Assembly: GCF_018399035.1 (NCBI RefSeq)
Contig: NZ_CP073760.1
Location: 4,402,501-4,466,500 of the forward strand
Length of the DNA: 64,000 bases
Direction: 5' to 3'
DNA from: Thiocapsa sp.
GTDB taxonomy: Bacteria > Pseudomonadota > Gammaproteobacteria > Chromatiales > Chromatiaceae
Part shown: in pieces, positions 19,246-25,864 of the stretch
Layout of the letters: each line of letters starts with the position of its first letter
Position numbering within the stretch: the stretch's first letter is position 1
Program-made: the position numbers and the translations under genes
The notes under the pieces: generated by a model
Told to the model about the DNA's origin: nothing
The model's input: only the letters and a program-made list of their open reading frames with translations
The model's database searches: none

Positions 19246-20400
19246 ATGCGCATCGATCACATCCGACTTAAGAACTGGCTGAATTTTCGTAAGGTGGACG
19301 CGACACTGTCGGACACCACCTACTTCATCGGCCCGAATGCCGCCGGAAAGTCCAATCTCCTGGACGTGTTTCGCTTCTTGCGCACGGTCGCGGACACCAC
19401 CGGGGGCGGGCTGCAGAAGGCGGTCGCGGATCGGGGAGGAATCACGCGCCTGCGTTGTCTCCAGGCGCGCCAGGATAACGAGGTTCGCATCGAGGTCAGG
19501 TTATCGGAGGGCATCGGCGACGATCGTGAGGACTGGTTCTATACGCTGGGTTTCAAGAGCGAGGGCACCGGCCGTCAGCGCCCGGTGGTGAGCGAGGAAC
19601 GTGTCGAGCACAATGGGGTCTCTGTGCTGAACCGCCCGGACGCCGACGACCGCAGCGACAAGGAACGTCTGACCCAGAGCCATCTGGAACAGGTCAATGC
19701 CAATGCCGCATTTCGTCAGCTCGCCACCTTTTTTCGATCGACCACCTATCTGCATCTCGTCCCGCAGCTCCTGAAGTTTGCCGACCGCATCAGCGGCAAA
19801 CGGTTGGAGGAGGATCCTTTTGGGCAGGGGTTTCTCGACGGTTTAGCCCGCACCCAGAAGAACACCCGTGACGCACGTTTGCGCAAGATCCAGCAGGTCT
19901 TGACCTCAGCGGTGCCCCAGTTCCAAGAGCTGCGGTTCACCCAGGACAAGACGACGGGGTCTTCGCACTTAGAGGCGCGCTATGCGCACTGGCGACCTCA
20001 GGGCGCCTGGCATCGGGAAGATCAGTTTTCCGATGGCACCCTGAGACTCATCGCCCTGCTCTGGTCGCTTCTGGATGGCGACTCATTGCTATTGCTCGAG
20101 GAGCCCGAGCTGTCGCTGAACGACGAGATCGTGCGACAGATCCCTCTGATGATCGAACGCATCAAGCGTCAGGCGAAATATCGGCGGCAAACCCTGATCA
20201 CGACACACAGCGAAGCGCTGTTGTCGAACCCGATCGACGGACGCGGCATCCTGTTGGTGTTGCCCACCGAGGATGGTTCCCAGATTCGGGGTGCGACCGA
20301 CACCGAGCTGGCGATGTTGAACAACGGACTCTCCCCCGCCGAGGTGCTGTTGCCCAATGCGCGTCCGCAAGGCGTCGAGCAGCTTGGATTATTTCGATGA
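19246..20400 (+). CDS. OLD/AAA_21-type SMC-like ATPase
   Basis: A 384-residue ABC/SMC-like ATPase. It has Walker A GPNAAGKSN (about residues 29-37), a signature-like FSDGTLR, Walker B LLLLEEPELS and the H-loop TTHSEALL. This order and the C-terminal NNGLSPAEVLLP-type tail are typical of stand-alone AAA_21 proteins that partner a TOPRIM or other nuclease in defence modules (OLD, PARIS, Gabija-like logic). There is no fused TOPRIM; instead the next gene, overlapping by ATGA at 20397-20400, encodes one. The pair is embedded between the DUF499 and DUF3780 genes. Confidence 0.85.
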   Translation: MRIDHIRLKNWLNFRKVDATLSDTTYFIGPNAAGKSNLLDVFRFLRTVADTTGGGLQKAVADRGGITRLRCLQARQDNEVRIEVRLSEGIGDDREDWFYTLGFKSEGTGRQRPVVSEERVEHNGVSVLNRPDADDRSDKERLTQSHLEQVNANAAFRQLATFFRSTTYLHLVPQLLKFADRISGKRLEEDPFGQGFLDGLARTQKNTRDARLRKIQQVLTSAVPQFQELRFTQDKTTGSSHLEARYAHWRPQGAWHREDQFSDGTLRLIALLWSLLDGDSLLLLEEPELSLNDEIVRQIPLMIERIKRQAKYRRQTLITTHSEALLSNPIDGRGILLVLPTEDGSQIRGATDTELAMLNNGLSPAEVLLPNARPQGVEQLGLFR

Positions 20401-21020
20401 CGGGATTCGCAGTCGCGACCGAAGATGCCCTAAGCGAGGCCGTGGCTGAGAAACTCCTGCAGCAGGCCGGTAGCCATTCCGTGGTGCAGCGGCTGCGAAA
20501 GAGCGGCTTCGGATACTTGAAAGGACGGATCTCGGATTTCAATCGAATGGCGGCGAAGGTCATGCCGGTGCTTTTGTTGACCGACCTGGATCGCCTGGAA
20601 TGCGCGCCCGAGCTGGTCACCTCATGGCTGCCTGGCGGTCCGGATGCGAATCTCCTGTTCCGTGTTGCCATTCGGGAAACCGAGTCCTGGATACTTGCCG
20701 ATCGCTCCGCCTTCGCGGAATTCCTCGGTGTTTCCATCGCCAAGATACCCGACAGACCTGACGATCTTGCAGACCCCAAACGTGCCTTGCTCGATCTCGT
20801 TCGGAAATCGCGGCGGCGGGATCTGAGGGCGGACATCCTGCCGGCCCCCGGGATCTCCTTCCCGGTCGGGCTCGGTTACAACGAGCGACTGTCCGGATTT
20901 GTGCGCGTTGATTGGGATTGTCGACGGGCCGCCGAGTCGTCGCCGTCACTTGCCCGTGCCGTCAGACGCGTTGCCGGTTTCGACGCGATGGTTCCGTCGC
21001 GATCACCGTCGGCTTCATGA
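20397..21020 (+). CDS. TOPRIM-like (DUF4276-like) partner of the AAA ATPase
   Basis: A 207-residue protein. VATEDALSEAVAEKLL near the N terminus could provide the TOPRIM acidic residue. LLLTDLDRLE holds the Asp-x-Asp typical of TOPRIM metal sites. AIRETESWILADRSAFAEFLG matches the Glu/Trp/Ala-Asp segment I associate with DUF4276/RloB-like proteins. The C-terminal YNERLSGFVRVDW block also looks conserved. Start and stop overlap both neighbours by ATGA (20397-20400 and 21017-21020), so it is translated with them. By analogy with two-gene ATPase/TOPRIM systems it is the likely nuclease effector. Family assignment is by motif only. Confidence 0.72.
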   Translation: MTGFAVATEDALSEAVAEKLLQQAGSHSVVQRLRKSGFGYLKGRISDFNRMAAKVMPVLLLTDLDRLECAPELVTSWLPGGPDANLLFRVAIRETESWILADRSAFAEFLGVSIAKIPDRPDDLADPKRALLDLVRKSRRRDLRADILPAPGISFPVGLGYNERLSGFVRVDWDCRRAAESSPSLARAVRRVAGFDAMVPSRSPSAS

Positions 21021-21634
21021 GGGGCGACGTGAGCGCACAAACGAAACGAGGCGAGCGCGCCGCCTACGCCCATCCCACCCGCGGCTTCGGCGTGCCGGCG
21101 ACCTCCGACCCGCATCATTTCGTGGTCGAAATTCCACGCGGCAACACCGCGCCGATCCTGATTCGCGAGCACCTCGGCATGGGCTCGGAGAGCGTTCGCG
21201 AGCAGGTCATCGACCGCGTGCTCCTGGAGCGTCCGCGTTGGACCGCGATCCGTGCCGAGGTGCAGCGTGCCTTCAATGCCCGGCTCGCGGAGCACAACCT
21301 GGCCGGCGGCACCTGGAAGGTGGGCGAGACCCCGGTCGATCGTCTGCTGGGCAAGGAGCTGTGCGTCCTGGCGTGGGCGGTCGAGCGTCTCGATCCCGAG
21401 AAGATCCGCGTGGCGGTGCGCAACTGGCTCGCGTTGCGCCCGGAAGAACGCTGGTGGTTGTTCGGCATGACGTCGGTCGCGACCGGCGGTGTACTGGACG
21501 CAGAGAAGGGATGGCGCGTCGCGTTGCGCTACGCCTTGGGGGATGTGGCCCAGAATGCCCAGTTGAAGACCCGGATCCTCCTGGATCAGGTCGGACCGCA
21601 AGAGCAGGGAACGCTGTCGCTGTTCCAGGATTGA
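21017..21634 (+). CDS. DUF3780-family defence-associated protein
   Basis: A 205-residue protein of the DUF3780 type, which accompanies DUF499 and DUF1156 proteins in defence islands. Recognisable blocks are FGVPATSDPHHFVVEIP, ILIREHLGM and WWLFGMTSVATGG, then the C-terminal GWRVALRYALGD. No catalytic motif is evident. ATG 21017 overlaps the stop of the TOPRIM-like gene (ATGA); a GTG at 21029 is an alternative start. A 440-bp repeat-filled gap separates it from the methylase gene. Confidence 0.82.
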   Translation: MRGDVSAQTKRGERAAYAHPTRGFGVPATSDPHHFVVEIPRGNTAPILIREHLGMGSESVREQVIDRVLLERPRWTAIRAEVQRAFNARLAEHNLAGGTWKVGETPVDRLLGKELCVLAWAVERLDPEKIRVAVRNWLALRPEERWWLFGMTSVATGGVLDAEKGWRVALRYALGDVAQNAQLKTRILLDQVGPQEQGTLSLFQD

Positions 21635-21663
21635 CGCCCTCCTCAGCCGTCATCAAGATGACG

Positions 21664-21974
21664 TGCTTCACGACTGTGCCGATGTGCGATTGGTGGTTGG
21701 TTGGGTTCGTGAAGCGGAGCTTCGTCTCTCGGGTCGCGAAGCGGGAGCTTCGCGACCAGGGCAAGCGGGAGCTTGGCGACTAGGGCACCAGGGCAATGAT
21801 CGATAACATTCTGCCTCCGACTCGACTGACCCTGGTGACGCAGCTCCCGCTGCGTCACCACGAGCTGAAGCTCTGCTTCACGACTGTGCCGATGAGCGAT
21901 TGGTGGTTGGTTGGGTTCGTGAAGCGGAGCTTCGTCTCTCGGGTTGCGAAGCGGGAGCTTCGCGACCAGGGCAA
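21664..21974. repeat. Two ~100-bp direct repeats with internal hairpins
   Basis: 21664-21764 and 21874-21974 are about 97% identical, with an offset of exactly 210 bp. Each contains GAAGCGGAGCTTC and the perfect hairpin CGCGAAGC-GGGA-GCTTCGCG. The 110 bp between them hold a similar smaller palindrome (CAGCTCCCGCTGCG). No protein gene is supported in 21635-22075. Confidence 0.8.
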
Positions 21975-22018
21975 CCCTAAGTTCTTTATTTGCTGACTCG
22001 TTTTTCTCTTTTCTCTTT

Positions 22019-22050
22019 CTTCTCCGTGACTCCGTGTCTCCGTGGGAGAT
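22019..22050. repeat. CTCCGTG-type repeat directly upstream of the methylase gene
   Basis: TCTCCGTGACTCCGTGTCTCC is a half copy of the family seen at 15801, 28641 and 38819. It ends about 25 bp before the DUF1156 start codon. Confidence 0.6.
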
Positions 22051-22075
22051 TAAGAGCCTTTGGACTCGCAACGCG

Positions 22076-25000
22076 ATGATGGTTGAATCACACACGGATA
22101 CGGCAGACGGAGAATCGCGGCTCGAGCCTTTCGCGTTGAGAGACGCCCCTGCGCTGATCGAGGCGGTTTTTCCGGCACAGAAGATCTCGTTCGAGGCACA
22201 GCGTGAGCGTAAGGCCGGGGCAGGGCAGACGCTGACTGCGCTCGGGTCCTACTGGAAGGGCCGTAAGCCGCTCATCCTGGTGCGGGCCATCCTGCTCGGC
22301 AGCCTCTTGCCCCAGACGGATGATCCGGAGCAGGACCTGGAGATCTTCGAGCAGTTGATGGCCTTCGACACCGCCGGACTCGCCCGGCGCGAGCCGAAGA
22401 TCAGCGTGACGGAGCTTGCCCGGCGTCTGACGCTCGCGGATACCAGGCGCTACTTCGCCGCGTCTTACGAGGGTAAGGCGGCCACGCAGCAAGACTTGGC
22501 CTGTCTGCAGTGTCCGTTTGAACCCGACGATTATCCTGGACTCACCATTCGCTGGCGTCGCGACATCGATGAGGCCGACAAGCTGGATCTGCTGGCCCAG
22601 GCGCTGGCGACCTATCCCACCTACGAGGAACGCGCGGGACTCTGTAAACGCCCGGAGGAGCTGGAGCAGTCCGCGCTTTATGCCCCGATCTGGCTCGCCG
22701 TGAACGCCCATCTGGGCCGCTTCGGCATTGAGGCCCACTCGCATCAGGAGTTGGTCGAGCAGCTCGGCATCCTGCGCTTCGGACATCGGCCGAAGGTCGG
22801 CGACACCTTCTGCGGCGGGGGTTCCATCCCCTTCGAGGCCGCGCGGTTGGGCTGCGATGTCTATGCCTCGGACCTCAACCCGATCGCATGCATGCTGACC
22901 TGGGGGGCGCTCAACATCATCGGCGCCTCGCCCCAAAAGCGCGCCGAGATCGAGCGGGCCCAACGCGAAGTCGCGACAAGGGTCGATCGGATTGTCACGA
23001 AACTGGGCATCGAGCACGACAGTGCAGGCAATCGGGCCAAAGCCTATCTCTACTGTCTGGAAACGCGCTGCCCGGAGACCGGCTGGATGGTGCCGATGGC
23101 GCCGAGCTGGGTCATTTCGAAGACCCACAATGTGATTGCTCGGCTGGTCCCCGATCATGCGAGCAAGCGGTTCGACATCGAGATCCTCACCGGCGTCTCG
23201 GTCGACGAGATGCGGACTGCCGAGCTTGGCACGGTGCACGACGGCAATCTCGTCTACGCGCTCGACGGCAAGACCTATCGCACGCCGATCAAGACCATCC
23301 GTGGCGATTATCGCGACGCCGACGGCAGTACCGCCAACCGGCTTCGCCGCTGGGAGCAGCACGACTTCAAGCCGCGCCCGGACGACATCTTTCAGGAGCG
23401 GCTGTACTGCATCCAATGGATTACGCGCGAAACCCTCGATGCGCATCGTCCGACGACCTTCTTCGCCGCTGTGACCGCGGCGGATCTGGACCGCGAGCGT
23501 AGGGTCGAGGCGATCGTCGCCGGGCATCTGGCGCGCTGGCAGGATGAAGGACTGGTGCCTGATATGCCGATCGAGCCGGGCGACAAGACCGATGAGCCGA
23601 TTCGAACGCGCGGCTGGATGTATTGGCATCAGCTTTTCGATCCGCGCACGCTCCTGATGGGGGCCTTGCTGAACCAGTCCGGTACTCGGGCGATCGACAA
23701 GTTCAACGTCAGCATATTTTTGGATAATTCCGGCCGACTGGTCCGTTGGCATACGACACCTCCGCACAAAGCCGGTGGTGGACGCGATCTGCCTGCAAAC
23801 GTGTTTTCTAATCAGGCGCTCAATACGCTCTTCAACTTCGCCGTGCGATCCTGGTGGTCGGCAAATAACGTACTGAGGTACGACTACCCTGGTGATCGAC
23901 GCATTGAGTCGATCACGACTGTAGTGGCCCTTGATGCCCGCGAGATCGTCGGCGATGCCGATCTATTTTTGACCGATCCTCCATACGCCGATGCGGTGCA
24001 CTACCACGAGATCAGCGAGTTCTTCATCGCCTGGCTCCGCAAAAACCCGCCACCACCCTTCGACCAGTGGACCTGGGACTCGCGCCGAGACCTCGCCATC
24101 AAAGGCTCCGGCGATGACTTCCGCCGCGGCATGGTCGACGCCTACAAGGCGATGACCGAGCACATGCCGGACAACGGCATGCAATGCGTGATGTTCACCC
24201 ACCAGGACACCGGCGTCTGGTCCGACATGGTGAGCATCTTCTGGGCCGCCGGTCTGCAGGTGGTTGGCGCCTGGTACATCGCCACCGAAACCACATCGGA
24301 GCTCAAGAAGGGCGGCTATGTCCAGGGCACCGTGATCCTGATGCTGCGCAAGCGCCCCGCCGGCGAGCGACCCGGCTTCAAGCAACTCATCCTTCCCGAG
24401 GTGAAACGCGAGGTCGATGCCCAGATCAAACAGATGCTGCATCTCAACACCGAGACCGAGGCCCGCATGGGCGCGCCGGTCTTCAACGACTCGGACCTGC
24501 AGATGGCCGGCTACGCGGCGGCGCTCAAGGTCTTGACCGGCTACACCAGCCTCGGCGGCGAGGATGTGACCGCCTTTGCCCTGCGTCCGCGCCGCAAGGG
24601 CGAGACCACGGTGGTCGACGAGATCGTCGAGCAGGCGGCCGAGACCGCCAACGGTTTGCTCGTTCCCGAGGGACTGGAGCGCGAGACCTGGCAGGCCATC
24701 GGCGGCATCCAGCGCTTCTACCTGCGCATGCTCGACATGGAGACCACCGGGGCGTCCAAGCTCGACAACTACCAGAACTTCGCCAAGGCGTTCCGGGTCG
24801 ACGACTATGCGGCGGTGATGGCGAGCACCAAACCGAACGCGGCGCGGCTAAAATCGGTCACCGAATTCAAGCCGCGCGATCTCACCGACCGCACCGAGCT
24901 CGGGGCTACCCCGCTCGCGGCGCTGGTCATCGCCGTGCAAGAGTTCCTGGCCGACAAGGATCCCGAGGTCGTCATGGCCAATCTGCGCGACGCGATCCCG

Positions 25001-25129
25001 GACTATCTCCACCGTCGCCCGCTGCTGGTCGACATGACCGCCTTCATCGCCGCCAAGGCCCGCGGACCGGAGATCCGGCGCGCCGCGGAGGCGATCGCCA
25101 GCCGGATGCGCCATCAGCGGTTTCTGTAA
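22076..25129 (+). CDS. DUF1156-containing DNA methylase
   Basis: A 1017-residue protein. The N terminus (EAVFPAQKISFEAQRERKAGAG) is the DUF1156 signature, followed by a split N6-adenine/N4-cytosine methyltransferase. SAM-binding motif I is DTFCGGGSIPFEAARLGCDVYASDLNP (about residues 242-268) and the catalytic motif IV is TDPPYADAVHYHE (about 632-644). It is the modification component of the DUF499/DUF3780/helicase defence locus; the recognition sequence is unknown. Two in-frame ATGs (22076, 22079) sit at the start of the conserved region; the frame upstream is repeat sequence. There is no adjacent classical restriction gene, so the helicase-nuclease downstream is the likely partner. Confidence 0.9.
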   Translation: MMVESHTDTADGESRLEPFALRDAPALIEAVFPAQKISFEAQRERKAGAGQTLTALGSYWKGRKPLILVRAILLGSLLPQTDDPEQDLEIFEQLMAFDTAGLARREPKISVTELARRLTLADTRRYFAASYEGKAATQQDLACLQCPFEPDDYPGLTIRWRRDIDEADKLDLLAQALATYPTYEERAGLCKRPEELEQSALYAPIWLAVNAHLGRFGIEAHSHQELVEQLGILRFGHRPKVGDTFCGGGSIPFEAARLGCDVYASDLNPIACMLTWGALNIIGASPQKRAEIERAQREVATRVDRIVTKLGIEHDSAGNRAKAYLYCLETRCPETGWMVPMAPSWVISKTHNVIARLVPDHASKRFDIEILTGVSVDEMRTAELGTVHDGNLVYALDGKTYRTPIKTIRGDYRDADGSTANRLRRWEQHDFKPRPDDIFQERLYCIQWITRETLDAHRPTTFFAAVTAADLDRERRVEAIVAGHLARWQDEGLVPDMPIEPGDKTDEPIRTRGWMYWHQLFDPRTLLMGALLNQSGTRAIDKFNVSIFLDNSGRLVRWHTTPPHKAGGGRDLPANVFSNQALNTLFNFAVRSWWSANNVLRYDYPGDRRIESITTVVALDAREIVGDADLFLTDPPYADAVHYHEISEFFIAWLRKNPPPPFDQWTWDSRRDLAIKGSGDDFRRGMVDAYKAMTEHMPDNGMQCVMFTHQDTGVWSDMVSIFWAAGLQVVGAWYIATETTSELKKGGYVQGTVILMLRKRPAGERPGFKQLILPEVKREVDAQIKQMLHLNTETEARMGAPVFNDSDLQMAGYAAALKVLTGYTSLGGEDVTAFALRPRRKGETTVVDEIVEQAAETANGLLVPEGLERETWQAIGGIQRFYLRMLDMETTGASKLDNYQNFAKAFRVDDYAAVMASTKPNAARLKSVTEFKPRDLTDRTELGATPLAALVIAVQEFLADKDPEVVMANLRDAIPDYLHRRPLLVDMTAFIAAKARGPEIRRAAEAIASRMRHQRFL

Positions 25130-25176
25130 AACCCGGGATCTCTCACAACGCGAGTGACTGAATAACGGAGGGAGGC

Positions 25177-25428
25177 ATGATGCAACTGGTCATCGACTAT
25201 CCGGATGCGCTGCCGGATGCACTTCGAGTGAGCCGCAACGAGTTCGAACAGGAGGCCCGCATGGCAATGGCCGTGAAGCTGTTCGAGCTGGGTCGCCTCA
25301 CGAGCGGGCAAGCGGCGCAACTGGCCGGTGTGCCCCGCGTTGCCTTTATACTCGATCTGCATCGCTATGGAGTCTCCCCGATCCAGATCACGCCGGATGA
25401 GCTGGCCGAAGACTTCGCCAATGCCTGA
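25177..25428 (+). CDS. UPF0175-family antitoxin
   Basis: An 83-residue protein with the UPF0175 pattern: EFEQEARMAMAVKLFELGRLTSGQAAQLAGVPRVAFILDLHRYGVSP. This includes a helix-turn-helix (SGQAAQLAGVPRVAFI) for DNA binding and autoregulation. An SD-like GGAGGG precedes the ATG. Such genes pair with DUF3368 PIN toxins; here the following PIN gene is truncated, so the antitoxin may be an orphan. It lies 47 bp after the methylase stop. Confidence 0.88.
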   Translation: MMQLVIDYPDALPDALRVSRNEFEQEARMAMAVKLFELGRLTSGQAAQLAGVPRVAFILDLHRYGVSPIQITPDELAEDFANA

Positions 25429-25612
25429 AGCGAACCGTCGGATCGTGATGGATACCTCGCCACTGCTTGCCTTGTGTGCAGCGTGCGGTGATTTTTCCGT
25501 GCTCCGAACGATCTACGACAGCGCGATCGTGCCTTACGAGGTCGCCGAGGCGATTCGTCTTGCGGGTCATGTGATCGCACCCGGTCCGTCTGTGCTCGGC
25601 GGCGAAGACTGA
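25421..25612 (+). pseudogene. Truncated DUF3368-like PIN toxin (N-terminal part)
   Basis: 63 residues starting inside the antitoxin gene. IVMDTSPLLALCAACGDFSVLRTIYDSAIVPYEVAEAI is the N-terminal third of a DUF3368-like PIN ribonuclease, including the first active-site Asp. The remaining two thirds, with the other acidic residues, are absent; the frame ends after an unrelated GHVIAPGPSVLGGED tail. It is probably inactive. The stop (TGA) overlaps the next ATG by one base. Confidence 0.75.
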
Positions 25613-25791
25613 TGTCTAAATTGGATGGAACCTATTTTCGCGAGCTGTTGCCGGTGGATGATCCACCTCGGCCCGCCAATGACTGTGGCGATCTGAAGGC
25701 GCTGTTGGCGGGATTGACGGAGGGTCTCACTGCGGAGGATCTGCAGCGTGCTCGGGACTTCGGTCGGGGTGATCCGGAATGGGCTTCCTGA
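25612..25791 (+). CDS. Small antitoxin-like protein, 59 aa
   Basis: The short frame MSKLDGTYFRELLPVDDPP...LQRARDFGRGDPEWAS has the C-terminal Arg-Asp-x-Gly-Arg-x-Asp-Pro-Glu-Trp signature I associate with small antitoxins encoded ahead of VapC toxins. It overlaps the following vapC remnant by 13 bp. The toxin is only a fragment, so this is a leftover half of a toxin-antitoxin pair. Confidence 0.6.
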   Translation: MSKLDGTYFRELLPVDDPPRPANDCGDLKALLAGLTEGLTAEDLQRARDFGRGDPEWAS

Positions 25792-25859
25792 TCGATACCA
25801 ATATCCTGTCGGAAGTGCAGAAAGGCGCCCGTGCCGATCCCGGCGTGCGTGCCTGGTAA
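25779..25859 (+). pseudogene. VapC toxin remnant (first 26 codons)
   Basis: MGFLIDTNILSEVQKGARADPGVRAW followed by TAA is the exact N terminus of a PIN-domain VapC (active-site Asp6). The rest of the gene is gone. It ends 5 bp before the likely start of the helicase gene, so a deletion or recombination joined this toxin to the helicase. Confidence 0.75.
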
Positions 25860-25864
25860 TCGCC

